NCBI GenBank assembly: GCA_045631445.1
Contig: JAZQUS010000039.1
Coordinates: 1 to 57,333, forward strand
From: RGIG4608 sp045631445
Lineage (GTDB): Bacteria > Bacillota > Clostridia > Oscillospirales > CAG-272
DNA: 57,333 bases
Reading direction: 5' to 3'
Shown in pieces: positions 15,222 through 23,534 of this stretch (position 1 is its first letter; each line of letters begins with the position of its first letter). The notes under the pieces were generated by a model, which worked only from the letters and a program-made list of their open reading frames with translations, made no database searches and was not told the DNA's origin. A program made the translations under genes and the position numbers.

Positions 15222-17357
15222 TTATTTCTTTTCAAAATAAACAGTTTCAGTATTACTATCAAAATAGATAGTGTAAGTTCCAAGCGCAACTTGAATATTC
15301 ATATTACCACCCTGATATTCAAACGAGGTATTAATCTTGCTTTCATCAACGGTGTTATACCAAGCATTATCTCCGCTTTCTCTATTGTTGTAAATCTTGA
15401 ACTTAAACGTACCCGCATCACCGCTACTTGAATAAGCAGTAAACGTTACGGAGTAGATACCATTTCCAATATGTTGGAGCTTATACTGTGAGTGATTTTG
15501 CCAGTTATTACTATCAAAATTACCGCGAACATAAAGCTCCCATTCCTTTTGAGCAGGAGTTGTTCCAGTATTAGAACCAGAACCCGAACCCGAACCCGAA
15601 CCTGAGCTTGAACCCGCATCGGGATTTGTTGTTGTTCCAACATTCATACTGAATCCACTAATATATTTAGCAAGAGTTGATGCCTTTTTAGTAATATAAT
15701 TACTGTATGACATATTAGAACCATTGGACGTACTTGCGTTAAATGAAACGCCGCGTCCACCGTTATTATACTGTTTGGAAGTGGTTGTATCATCCTTGTA
15801 AAGATTCTTTGCACGAAGATAATATTCCTCAAAAGTAGCAATCTTAAACAAATCGTCAGAAGCAACTGTTTTAAGAACCTCGGTATATTCATTCATATAG
15901 AAGCTTGAATTCAAAATACCCTTTGTGAAAAGAGGATTTTTTTGATTGCTTCCATTACCTATTGCCTTATTACTATAAGGACTATCCTCTGTCATATGGT
16001 TGCCTGATGGGTTCCAATCCTTGTTTACGCCAAGACCTCTGTCGGTATCGTAAGGTATAATCATCATCTTTCCATTGTCTGCACGGAAATAAATGTAACA
16101 GTTATTATAGTTGTTTCTCAAATCGTCGGGATTACCCATCATATATGAAATTGCCGCAAATTTGAGGAAGTTATCAACGTCAACAACTGAAGCAAAAGAT
16201 GTTTTATTGCAAGAATTTGAATTGATTGTGCTAATCAAATTTCTAAGTGATGAATGATCACTTGTCTTTTTATTGGTTTTAAGATCATAAACATAGAATT
16301 TAACCGCGTCCTCATCCTCAACACCATAGGATGAGAAGGATGTGAATGTCGCACCCTCACTTGTCCAACCGAGCTTGTAAAGGTCACCACCAAGCGCCTC
16401 TGCGGGAAGATTTTTTTCAAGGAAGATATCGTCAATTGGCTCATAGAACAACCAAACGCCTGCGTGATCATTGGAAATATCAACGGATGCAAGATTTGTG
16501 TGAGGAGCAAGAACGCCCATTTCACGATATATCTCATAAGAATAAAGTTCTCTAATATGAGTAGAGTCCTCATTCTTATTCCATCTCATATCAATTTTTT
16601 CAAGAGTAGCAAACGTTCTGTTTTTTCTTGCTTTTCTTGCGGAGCTATCTGACCAAACAAGAGCATCACTACCGTAATATTCTTCATCATCAAAGGTTTC
16701 CTTGAAACTGATTTTAAAGTGAACAAGATTATACATTCCATTGCTATCGCTATAAAAGCTTGTTCTTGAGGTGTTACCCTTCATTCTAACGCCAACCTGC
16801 TCAATGATGAACTTCCATTGAGTACCGTCGGGCTTAGTAATTGTAACGTGCAAATCTGCCATTCTGTAAATGGGAGATTTTGAACCCATAGAACTATATT
16901 TTTCATAGTCCTTCTGTATCTTTTTAAGCTCTGAATTACTTATATCAAGATAAAGAGATATGTGATTTTCATAACTGAAAAGCTCTTCAAAAAGGATCAT
17001 TTCATCAATATCGGGATTAAGAATAGGATCATCCTTGGGAATATCTACGTTGCCACCTGTGGTAGTTGTTGTAGTGGATGTAGTTCCCGAAGGTTTATTT
17101 GTAGTAGTAGTTGTTGTTGTAGTTGTTGTAGTAGTGCCCGATGGCTTATTTGTTGTTGTACTACTTGGAAGTGTAGAAGTTGTAGTAGAAGGACGAGTTG
17201 AAGTGCTTGTACTTGAACTACTTGAAGGACGAGTTGTCGAACTTCCTTGATTGGTAGTACTACTAAAAATAGGATTAGTGGGATCAACCATGCCATAGCA
17301 AGAGAAAAGCCCAAGTCCCATAACCAAAATCAAAAGAATTGATAATAATCTTTTCAT
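15222..17357 (-). CDS. CotH kinase-family lipoprotein with Thr/Ser-rich stalk and C-terminal beta domain
   Basis: This 711-residue protein starts with a lipoprotein signal ending at C20 (LFSC), so it is anchored on the outer membrane face. Residues about 35-110 are nearly all Thr, Ser, Pro and Gly, a stalk. The CotH domain follows, with the GVRMKGNTS motif and the acidic IIPYDTDRGLG motif; CotH proteins are atypical protein kinases, first known for phosphorylating spore coat proteins. A Gly-Ser linker then leads to a final beta domain of about 95 residues (WELYVRGNFDSNNW onward) resembling starch-module or X-type carbohydrate-associated domains. The start at 17357 follows AAAGGAG. Surface location argues for a secreted role rather than a coat role. 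Confidence 0.85.
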   Translation of the reverse strand: MKRLLSILLILVMGLGLFSCYGMVDPTNPIFSSTTNQGSSTTRPSSSSSTSTSTRPSTTTSTLPSSTTTNKPSGTTTTTTTTTTTTNKPSGTTSTTTTTTGGNVDIPKDDPILNPDIDEMILFEELFSYENHISLYLDISNSELKKIQKDYEKYSSMGSKSPIYRMADLHVTITKPDGTQWKFIIEQVGVRMKGNTSRTSFYSDSNGMYNLVHFKISFKETFDDEEYYGSDALVWSDSSARKARKNRTFATLEKIDMRWNKNEDSTHIRELYSYEIYREMGVLAPHTNLASVDISNDHAGVWLFYEPIDDIFLEKNLPAEALGGDLYKLGWTSEGATFTSFSSYGVEDEDAVKFYVYDLKTNKKTSDHSSLRNLISTINSNSCNKTSFASVVDVDNFLKFAAISYMMGNPDDLRNNYNNCYIYFRADNGKMMIIPYDTDRGLGVNKDWNPSGNHMTEDSPYSNKAIGNGSNQKNPLFTKGILNSSFYMNEYTEVLKTVASDDLFKIATFEEYYLRAKNLYKDDTTTSKQYNNGGRGVSFNASTSNGSNMSYSNYITKKASTLAKYISGFSMNVGTTTNPDAGSSSGSGSGSGSGSNTGTTPAQKEWELYVRGNFDSNNWQNHSQYKLQHIGNGIYSVTFTAYSSSGDAGTFKFKIYNNRESGDNAWYNTVDESKINTSFEYQGGNMNIQVALGTYTIYFDSNTETVYFEKK
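15577..15606. repeat. Hexanucleotide repeat in the CotH linker
   Basis: Tandem GAACCC-type units (plus strand) encode the Gly-Ser linker between the CotH domain and the C-terminal domain. Unit number could vary without a frameshift. Confidence 0.7.
17030..17260. repeat. Low-complexity trinucleotide tract encoding the Thr/Ser stalk
   Basis: Runs of GTA/GTT-type triplets on the plus strand encode poly-Thr and Ser-Thr on the minus strand. An internal block encoding TTTNKPSGTT occurs at least twice, which suggests expansion by slippage. Confidence 0.8.
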
Positions 17358-17392
17358 GATCTGCTCCTTTATACGCAAATTTATCTATTTTA

Positions 17393-17421
17393 ATTATACA
17401 ATAATTATCCCCATTTGTCAA
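17393..17421 (-). promoter_or_regulatory. Promoter of the CotH lipoprotein gene
   Basis: On the minus strand TTGACA (17416-17421), a 17-nt spacer and TATAAT (17393-17398) match the sigma-A consensus perfectly, about 36 nt before the start codon. Confidence 0.8.
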
Positions 17422-17424
17422 CAA

Positions 17425-17455
17425 AAAAAGCACCCAAATTTTTTGAGTGCTTTTT
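17425..17455 (-). terminator. Terminator of the permease gene
   Basis: Arms AAAAAGCACCCAAA and TTTGAGTGCTTTTT pair with one wobble. The minus-strand transcript ends in a U-rich run. It lies 17 nt after the permease stop and just upstream of the CotH promoter. Confidence 0.8.
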
Positions 17456-17471
17456 GTTATTAAATACCAAA

Positions 17472-18734
17472 TCAAAGTATTCCGTAAACGATCCAAAGGT
17501 ACACATATGCAGAGATAACTGCAGCAAGCGTAAAAGGAATTCCAATTTTGAAGAAATCCTTATTTTTAACCTCATAACCTTCCTTGCGAAGAATTGCAGT
17601 ACCAGTAATATTAGCAGACGCACCGATAGGTGTAATATTTCCACCAAGAGTAGCGCCCGAAAGAAGTCCAAAATACATAAGAGTTGGATTAATACCAAGT
17701 CCTGTGATAATGGGAAGCATTGTTGCAACATATGGAATGTTATCAATAAATGCAGAAATAATAACTGAAAACCAAACAATAACAGTAAAGAGAATGAACT
17801 CATTACCACCGCCAAGATTTGCAAGAAGCTGAGCCGCCGCATCAATAACACCCTGCTCCTTGATGCCGCCAATCATAAGGAACAATCCAAGAAGAAGACC
17901 GAGTGTTTCGAAATCTATTGCTTTAATAGGACCAACAACTGCCTCTTTTGTTTGATTTTTGATAAAATTATAAACAAGTCCAACGACCAAAAGCGCACAA
18001 CAAATCAGACCATTTGTAACATCGGGCTTATTTGGAATAAATGATGCACCAATCAAAAGCGCAAGCATTATAAGAAGAAGATATGTAGGAACATAATCAG
18101 TTACCTTGGTAGTTATTCCCTGCTTGGGAATAGCCTGTTTCTCTTTTCTGAATATCCAAGCAAGGATTACAGCAGAAACCACCGCACCAAGTTCAACCGC
18201 AAAAAAGATACTCGGCTTACCCTCATACCAGAAGAAATCCATAAACGTCATCTTTGCTTCTCCGCCAAGCATAATAGCAGTAGTGTCACCAACAAGTGTT
18301 GCCGCACCCTGAAGGTTGGATGAAACTGCAATCGCGATAATGAAAGGAACAGGATTAGTCTTAAGCTTTTTACAAATTTGAAGTGCAACAGGAGCAATCA
18401 TAAGAACAGTTGCAACGTTGTCAACAAAAGCAGATATAACACCCGCAAAAAGTGCAAGAGCTACCGCCGCCATTTGCACGTTTTTAACCTTGTTAATTAA
18501 TATCTCTGCCAAAAGATCGGGCATTTTAGAGTCAATAAACAACTGAACAAGACCCATAGACCCCGCAATCATTAAAAGAACGTTAAAATCAATGGCAGGG
18601 ATAATATTAGCAAATGAAAGCATACCGGTGGCTACAAACAAAACACCGGAAGCAAGCGCAATGTATGTACGGTACTTGCCAAAGCTAAGAATAAGCACAT
18701 AGGTAAGCGCAAAAAGAATAAGGGCAAAAATCAT
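17472..18734 (-). CDS. ArsB/NhaD-type (ion transporter superfamily) permease
   Basis: This 420-residue protein has about eleven membrane segments arranged as two repeats. Each repeat carries the paired motif of the ion transporter superfamily: SAFVDNVATVLMIAP in the first half and SAFIDNIPYVATMLPI in the second. SGATLGGNITPIGASANI is the matching re-entrant loop. This places it with ArsB, NhaD and SLC13-like anion or cation permeases; the substrate (arsenite, sodium/proton or a dicarboxylate) cannot be chosen. No arsR or arsC lies nearby, which weakens an arsenic role. The ATG at 18734 follows AGGAG. Confidence 0.8.
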   Translation of the reverse strand: MIFALILFALTYVLILSFGKYRTYIALASGVLFVATGMLSFANIIPAIDFNVLLMIAGSMGLVQLFIDSKMPDLLAEILINKVKNVQMAAVALALFAGVISAFVDNVATVLMIAPVALQICKKLKTNPVPFIIAIAVSSNLQGAATLVGDTTAIMLGGEAKMTFMDFFWYEGKPSIFFAVELGAVVSAVILAWIFRKEKQAIPKQGITTKVTDYVPTYLLLIMLALLIGASFIPNKPDVTNGLICCALLVVGLVYNFIKNQTKEAVVGPIKAIDFETLGLLLGLFLMIGGIKEQGVIDAAAQLLANLGGGNEFILFTVIVWFSVIISAFIDNIPYVATMLPIITGLGINPTLMYFGLLSGATLGGNITPIGASANITGTAILRKEGYEVKNKDFFKIGIPFTLAAVISAYVYLWIVYGIL

Positions 18735-18769
18735 TTTCTTTTCTCCTATTAATATAATATATCGTTTTA

Positions 18770-18798
18770 ATTATACAACCTTTTTAACCAAAAGTCAA
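18770..18798 (-). promoter_or_regulatory. Promoter of the permease gene
   Basis: TTGACT (18793-18798), a 17-nt spacer and TATAAT (18770-18775) on the minus strand, 36 nt upstream of the start. Confidence 0.75.
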
Positions 18799-18843
18799 CC
18801 TGAAAATTTGTTTATTTTGATAGTAGTTTTTTTAACGAAGTTA

Positions 18844-18852
18844 TGGTACAAT
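18844..18852 (+). promoter_or_regulatory. Possible extended minus-10 promoter of the aldo/keto reductase gene
   Basis: TGGTACAAT is an extended minus-10 element 29 nt before the start. The minus-35 region at 17-nt spacing is poor, so the call is weak. Confidence 0.4.
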
Positions 18853-18880
18853 ATACTTAAGAAAATTTTGGAGGTACAAA

Positions 18881-19999
18881 ATGAATATATTTCCCGAAGT
18901 AAAGAAAAATTTTGGATTTGGCTGCATGAGATTGCCAATGAAAAATAACGAAGTCGACACCGTAGAATTTTCTGCAATGATAGATACATTTTTAGATAAT
19001 GGTTTTAATTATTTCGATACCGCACAAGGGTATCTTGAGGGCAAGAGTGAGCTTGCACTTAAAGAATGCCTTACAAGCCGCTATCCAAGAGAAAGTTACA
19101 TATTAACCGATAAGCTTTCTCCTCATCTTTTTGAAAAAGAAGAGGACATTCGTCCTTCATTTGAGCGTCAGCTTGAAGCTTGCGGAGTTGAATATTTCGA
19201 TTTTTACCTAATGCACTCTCAAAATAAGGGATTATATGCTAAATATCAAGCTTGCCGTGCTTATGAAATCGCACAAGAATTGAAAGCCGAAGGTAAAGTA
19301 AAGCACGTTGGCTTCTCTTTCCACGATAACGCAGAATTTCTTGATAAAATCCTCTGTGACCACCCCGAAATTGACGTAGTGCAAATTCAGTTTAACTATG
19401 CCGACTACGATGATCCCTCGGTTGAGTCAAAAAAATGCTATGAGGTTTGCAGAAAACATAACAAACCCATTATAGTTATGGAACCCGTTAAAGGAGGACA
19501 TCTCGTTAATCTCCCCGATAAAGCAAAAGAGGTGTTCTCTTCCCTTGGTGATATGAGTCCTGCAAGCTATGCAATTCGCTTTGCCGCAAGCTTTGAAGGT
19601 ATCTTTATGGTTCTTTCGGGTATGGGGGATATGCAGATGATGAACGATAATATCTCCTATATGAAAAATTTTGAACCAATTAACGCAAAAGAACTTGAGG
19701 CAATACATAAAGTTCTTGAAATAGTGAAAGAACAAGGCACAATCCAGTGTACAGCTTGTCGTTATTGCGTTGACGGTTGCCCAATGAGCATCAAAATTCC
19801 TGACCTTTTTGCTTGTATGAACGGCAAAAAGATTTGGAATGCGTGGAACTATGGCTCCTACTACCGTTCACTCACAAAGGAAAACGGACACCCCAACACC
19901 TGCATAGAATGTGGCGCGTGTGAAGCAAGCTGTCCACAGCACCTCCCAATTCGCGACCTACTCAAAGAAGTTGCTAACACTTTTGAAAAGAAAGAATAA
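18881..19999 (+). CDS. Aldo/keto reductase with C-terminal 2[4Fe-4S] ferredoxin domain
   Basis: This 372-residue protein joins an aldo/keto reductase TIM barrel (residues about 8-270) to a ferredoxin-like tail. The barrel begins with FGFGCMRLP and has NYFDTAQGYLEGKSE with the catalytic Asp and Tyr positions, DFYLMHS and KVKHVGFSFH. The tail has CTACRYCVDGCP and CIECGACEASCP, which can bind two [4Fe-4S] clusters. Such fusions are common in anaerobic clostridia and are thought to pair NAD(P)H with ferredoxin in reducing aldehydes or unknown carbonyl substrates. The ATG follows GGAGG. It appears to be a single-gene unit ended by a strong hairpin. Confidence 0.9.
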   Translation: MNIFPEVKKNFGFGCMRLPMKNNEVDTVEFSAMIDTFLDNGFNYFDTAQGYLEGKSELALKECLTSRYPRESYILTDKLSPHLFEKEEDIRPSFERQLEACGVEYFDFYLMHSQNKGLYAKYQACRAYEIAQELKAEGKVKHVGFSFHDNAEFLDKILCDHPEIDVVQIQFNYADYDDPSVESKKCYEVCRKHNKPIIVMEPVKGGHLVNLPDKAKEVFSSLGDMSPASYAIRFAASFEGIFMVLSGMGDMQMMNDNISYMKNFEPINAKELEAIHKVLEIVKEQGTIQCTACRYCVDGCPMSIKIPDLFACMNGKKIWNAWNYGSYYRSLTKENGHPNTCIECGACEASCPQHLPIRDLLKEVANTFEKKE

Positions 20000-20037
20000 A
20001 AATATAATTCTACTCACATGTTTTTCTTTTAATATTA

Positions 20038-20063
20038 AAGGAACGTCCAGAAGGACGTTCCTT
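20038..20063. terminator. Bidirectional terminator
   Basis: AAGGAACGTCC (20038-20048) and GGACGTTCCTT (20053-20063) flank the loop AGAA and are followed by a T-run on the plus strand. It separates the convergent reductase and NERD genes. Confidence 0.9.
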
Positions 20064-20065
20064 AA

Positions 20066-20809
20066 TTATTTTTTTATAGATATTGTAAATTTGCAATCAG
20101 GATAATGGCAACAAGCCCAATACTCACCGTATCTTCCTCTTTTTTTAATCAAATTCCCCTTGCATTTTGGACAAATATTATTATTCACATAATAATCGTT
20201 ATCAAATTTCTTTTGTTTAATATTTTCAACGTGTTTCCAACGGGATATAGTATCACTTATATTGTTATTTAACAATGTTTCATATATTGATTTCATTTCA
20301 TACGGACTTAGTGTGTATTCACTATACACATTCATTCTACTATTAAGTTCCCAAGGAGAACAAACATAACTTGATTTTATGTATTCTACATTTCCTCTAA
20401 TAAACACCACCAATGAATTAATCGCCACATATTCAGGAAAGAACTGCTTTATAACACAAACATGCTTATAATTTTGCCTAACAGGACTATAAATAGGATG
20501 TTTGACCTTGCCGTAGTTCAAAACCTGTGTCCATTGCTTTTGGTAATCATCACCATAAATTCTTCCTTTGTAATTTTTTGTTTCAATTACATATATTCCT
20601 GATGAATTAATAACAATATGGTCAATTTGAGTTGTATTATCACCATCGGTTCGCAACAATAAATCATGAATAACATATTTTTCTTGTCCATGTGCTTCTG
20701 ATGTTTCACCGATTATTAACTTAATAATAAATTCTCCAATCATCCCTTTAAATGTTGGTGTTTTAACAAATATAAATACAACAATAGCTAATATCAATAA
20801 TATTCCCAT
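20066..20809 (-). CDS. NERD nuclease-related protein with topoisomerase-type zinc ribbon
   Basis: This 247-residue protein has an N-terminal membrane segment (residues 1-16) and then a NERD domain with the nuclease-fold residues GEF (25-27), D63 in QIDHIVI, and E76/K78 in YVIETKNYKG. It ends in a four-cysteine zinc ribbon (CPKCKGNL, then CCHYPDC), like those at the C-terminus of topoisomerase I. NERD proteins have a PD-(D/E)xK-like fold and are thought to act on DNA or RNA; the role is not established. The start at 20809 follows GGGGAG. It lies next to a REP-type transposase gene. Confidence 0.85.
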   Translation of the reverse strand: MGILLILAIVVFIFVKTPTFKGMIGEFIIKLIIGETSEAHGQEKYVIHDLLLRTDGDNTTQIDHIVINSSGIYVIETKNYKGRIYGDDYQKQWTQVLNYGKVKHPIYSPVRQNYKHVCVIKQFFPEYVAINSLVVFIRGNVEYIKSSYVCSPWELNSRMNVYSEYTLSPYEMKSIYETLLNNNISDTISRWKHVENIKQKKFDNDYYVNNNICPKCKGNLIKKRGRYGEYWACCHYPDCKFTISIKK

Positions 20810-20842
20810 AAACTCCCCTTGCAAAAATTTAATAGCTTATAT

Positions 20843-20871
20843 ATTTTAACACACTCTTTATACATTGGCAA
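20843..20871 (-). promoter_or_regulatory. Promoter of the NERD gene
   Basis: TTGCCA (20866-20871), a 17-nt spacer and TAAAAT (20843-20848) on the minus strand, 34 nt upstream of the ATG at 20809. Confidence 0.6.
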
Positions 20872-20885
20872 CCCTTTTCTTATTT

Positions 20886-21389
20886 CTAGCAATACAATTC
20901 ATCAAATTCCCATTTGAGTGGGTTTTCGTAGATGTATTTTGATATTTCTTCAAAATCGCGTTTGTTACGGATTACGTGGTCGTAATAATACCGTTGCCAA
21001 ATATTTTTGCCAATTTCCTTGTTGCAAAATCGTTTGAAGGTTGATACAAACGCAGGCACTACGGAATGTTGCTTAACCGTAGGGGTCGGCGTCCTCGACG
21101 ACCCGTCCTCGCGCACAAACAAAATCATGTGTATGTGATCGGGCATAATCACATATTGTTCAACAGATATATTTTCATAAAAATTATTTAATTGGTTGAT
21201 ATATTTGTCCGCAATTTTTCCATATGCCGTCAATTCAACACGCGGGTCGTCGGGGACGTCGACCCCTACGATTTTGGATAATATTCTTCTACGCTTATCC
21301 GTACAAATCGTTATGAAATACGCCCCTGGCTCGGAATAATCGTAATTCTTTAATCTTATTTCTTTTCTCTTCGACAAATTTTCACTCAT
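20886..21389 (-). CDS. REP-associated tyrosine transposase (Y1/HUH family)
   Basis: This 167-residue protein belongs to the Y1 transposase family, single-strand DNA nucleases that use a tyrosine. The HUH motif is PDHIHMIL (H85, H87) and the catalytic tyrosine is in WQRYYYDHVIRN (134-136). The opening KNYDYSEPGAYFITICT is typical of RAYTs. The start at 21389 has only a weak GGTGGTGA ribosome site. The gene contains two inverted GC-rich repeats that are translated as residues 40-49 and 95-104. It is a solitary gene without insertion-sequence ends, as expected for a domesticated RAYT. Confidence 0.88.
   Translation of the reverse strand: MSENLSKRKEIRLKNYDYSEPGAYFITICTDKRRRILSKIVGVDVPDDPRVELTAYGKIADKYINQLNNFYENISVEQYVIMPDHIHMILFVREDGSSRTPTPTVKQHSVVPAFVSTFKRFCNKEIGKNIWQRYYYDHVIRNKRDFEEISKYIYENPLKWEFDELYC
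21078..21105 (+). repeat. REP-like hairpin inside the transposase gene, copy 1
   Basis: A 28-nt GC-rich near-palindrome begins with CGTAG followed by GGGTCG and ends in CGACCC. The GTAG tetranucleotide immediately 5' of the hairpin is the hallmark that RAYTs recognise. It matches the inverted copy at 21243-21270 at 26 of 28 positions. Confidence 0.75.
21243..21270 (-). repeat. REP-like hairpin inside the transposase gene, copy 2 (inverted)
   Basis: Inverted partner of copy 1, with GTAG on the minus strand at 21266-21269 and hairpin arms GGGTCG/CGACCC. The two copies are 137 bp apart and point towards each other, like a BIME pair. Confidence 0.75.
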
Positions 21390-21421
21390 TTTTGTCACCA
21401 CCAAATACATTATATCACAAA

Positions 21422-21451
21422 ATCCGCAGATAGACAAGTCCATCTGCGGAT
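21422..21451 (-). terminator. Terminator of the branching-enzyme gene
   Basis: ATCCGCAGAT and ATCTGCGGAT pair around a 10-nt loop just after the stop codon, and the minus-strand transcript then reads TTTTG. Confidence 0.75.
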
Positions 21452-21457
21452 AAAATA

Positions 21458-23437
21458 TTATTTCTTAACAACTCTTCTAAGACAAACTGCCGTTCTTGCG
21501 GGAAGATAAATTTGGAACTGACGGTTTTCATTCGTCGAATAAACCTGTGTTTCACTGAGTCTATCCCAACCACCAAACTCATTGCGGTCAGTTGAAAATA
21601 CAACCTTATATTCACCGTTGAACTTGGGCTTGAGATAATATCCCCAATAATGATTTGTGGGGTGGAAATTAACAACGTAAATAAGTCCGTTTCTCTCAAA
21701 CATCATAACCTTATTGTCATCGTCAATCTGCAACCAATGGGGTTCTTTCTCAAATATGCGATATTCCTTTGCAAGCTTAACCATTTCCCTGTCAAATGCC
21801 TGAAGCTGACTGTATTTCAAATCAGGATTATCGGCAATGCTCCACTGACGGCGACAATAGAAATGTGACCAACCGTTGCCCTCTCGCGGGAAGTCAATCC
21901 ATTCTGGATGACCGAATTCGTTACCCATAAAGTTGAGATAACCCTCACCGCCAAGAGCATTCGTAACAAGACGAATCAACTTATGAAGAGCCATACCTCT
22001 TTCAACAACCATATCGTTTGACCACTTGCCCATATCAGTATACATCTTTGCATCGCAAAGACGGAACATAAGTGTTTTGTCACCAACAAGCGCTTGGTCA
22101 TGTGACTCTGCATATCCGATATACTTTTCTTGTGGACGTCGACCTGTAAGCTCGCACCAAATGTGCCACATGCTCCAATCCTCGTCGCGAACGTCCCTAA
22201 CAAGTCTTATCCACATATCAGGTGAGCCCATAGCAAGACGGTAATCAAAACCAATACCGCCATCCGCAATCGGCAAACACATACCCGGCATAGCGGACAT
22301 ATCCTCTGCAATAGTAATCGCGTTAGGATTAACCTCATAAATGAGTTCAGTCGCAAGCTGAAGATAAGTAACCGCCTCAGTATCAGTATTAAGTGAGAAA
22401 TATTTAGAATAATCAGTAAATGCAGTACCAAGACCGTGATCGTGATAAAGCATTGAAGTCACACCGTCAAAGCGGAAGCCGTCAAAACGGTATTCTTCCA
22501 TCCAGAATTTAAGATTTGAAAGAAGGAAGTGAATAACCTCTGGCTTGCCGTAATTGAAAAGTTTTGTTCCCCAAGCAGGATGATTACCCTTGTCTCCTGC
22601 ATGGAAATACTGCGTAACAGTACCGTCAAACTCAGCAATTCCCTCTGCAGTATTGCTAACCGCGTGAGAGTGCACAACGTCAAGTAGCACGGCAATCCCC
22701 ATTTTATGAGCAGTATCAATAAGACGCTTCAAATCATTGCATTTACCAAATTTAGATGAAGCAGCAAAGAAATTCGAAACCTGATAACCAAATGATCCAT
22801 AATAAGGATGCTCCATAATAGCCATAATTTGAATGGTATTATAACCCGCAGCCTTTATTCGAGGCAAAATATTGTCGGTAAACTCGTTATAAGTACCAAC
22901 CCCTTCTCTTTCCTGCGCCATACCGATATGAGTTTCATATATAAAGAGCTTTTTCTGAGGTTTGAAATTATTTTTCTGCCAAACATACTCGGGCTCGTCC
23001 ACAATAGCACCCGACCAAGTATAATTATATGGATCCTGAAGCACTCTCTTACAGTAAGAAGGAATTCTCTCAAGATAGCTATCCCAATGCTTAACAATTG
23101 TTTTAACGCGGCAATCATCCCAAAGTGTCCTCTGGTCGTGGATAAAGATTTCAAAAATACCGTTGCCAAGATTGTTAAGTCTATGTGACCATCTATTCCA
23201 ACCATTGAAGTCACCCATAAGATAAACTTCGTGCGCAGCGGGTGCCCACTCGCGATAGTACCAACCGTTTTCTACCTTATGGAAACCAAAATAGTGATGA
23301 CCGTTTGCAAAATCAATGAGTTTACCATTGTCACCAACAAGAAGTCTTTTCATGTTGTAATAGTTGTTCATTCTGAGTTGAATGTCTGACTCAAATGATT
23401 TGAGCGCGGGGTCGTATTCAAAAATCTTGTAGCTCAT
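21458..23437 (-). CDS. glgB: 1,4-alpha-glucan branching enzyme, eukaryote-type (GH13_8-like)
   Basis: The enzyme makes alpha-1,6 branches in glycogen. The 659-residue protein has an N-terminal CBM48 domain (WAPAAHEVYLMGDFNGW, 64-80), a GH13 barrel with nucleophile D324 in DGFRFDGVTSMLY, acid/base E378 in TIAEDMSAMPG and ESHDQ (444-448), and a C-terminal beta domain. Motifs such as GGIGFDYRLAM and YIGYAESHDQALVGDKT are those of the eukaryotic/GH13_8 subgroup rather than the common bacterial GlgB. The start at 23437 follows TTGGAGG; the frame to 23716 is not supported. No other glycogen gene is adjacent. Confidence 0.93.
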   Translation of the reverse strand: MSYKIFEYDPALKSFESDIQLRMNNYYNMKRLLVGDNGKLIDFANGHHYFGFHKVENGWYYREWAPAAHEVYLMGDFNGWNRWSHRLNNLGNGIFEIFIHDQRTLWDDCRVKTIVKHWDSYLERIPSYCKRVLQDPYNYTWSGAIVDEPEYVWQKNNFKPQKKLFIYETHIGMAQEREGVGTYNEFTDNILPRIKAAGYNTIQIMAIMEHPYYGSFGYQVSNFFAASSKFGKCNDLKRLIDTAHKMGIAVLLDVVHSHAVSNTAEGIAEFDGTVTQYFHAGDKGNHPAWGTKLFNYGKPEVIHFLLSNLKFWMEEYRFDGFRFDGVTSMLYHDHGLGTAFTDYSKYFSLNTDTEAVTYLQLATELIYEVNPNAITIAEDMSAMPGMCLPIADGGIGFDYRLAMGSPDMWIRLVRDVRDEDWSMWHIWCELTGRRPQEKYIGYAESHDQALVGDKTLMFRLCDAKMYTDMGKWSNDMVVERGMALHKLIRLVTNALGGEGYLNFMGNEFGHPEWIDFPREGNGWSHFYCRRQWSIADNPDLKYSQLQAFDREMVKLAKEYRIFEKEPHWLQIDDDNKVMMFERNGLIYVVNFHPTNHYWGYYLKPKFNGEYKVVFSTDRNEFGGWDRLSETQVYSTNENRQFQIYLPARTAVCLRRVVKK

Positions 23438-23465
23438 AATTACCTCCAAGGTTATTAATAAATAT

Positions 23466-23494
23466 ATTATATACCTAATTAACACCAAAGTCAA
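23466..23494 (-). promoter_or_regulatory. Promoter of the branching-enzyme gene
   Basis: TTGACT (23489-23494), a 17-nt spacer and TATAAT (23466-23471) on the minus strand. It begins immediately after the exporter terminator. Confidence 0.75.
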
Positions 23495-23502
23495 GAGAAA
23501 AA

Positions 23503-23528
23503 AGGCGATAATCAGTCGATTACCGCCT
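23503..23528 (-). terminator. Terminator of the ABC exporter operon
   Basis: AGGCGATAATC (23503-23513) and GATTACCGCCT (23518-23528) pair with one wobble around AGTC, followed on the minus strand by TTTTTTCTC. Confidence 0.85.
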
Positions 23529-23534
23529 AAAAAA

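Noticed and set aside
17035..17250. Plus-strand frame rich in valine, opposite the CotH stalk
   Set aside because: It is the antisense of a Thr/Ser triplet repeat; no start context or homology.
15577..17260. CRISPR-like array in the CotH gene
   Set aside because: The repeats are contiguous short codon repeats without unique spacers and lie inside a continuous reading frame.
20886..21389. IS200/IS605 insertion sequence
   Set aside because: The protein has RAYT-type features, no tnpB accompanies it, and no insertion-sequence ends were seen flanking the gene.
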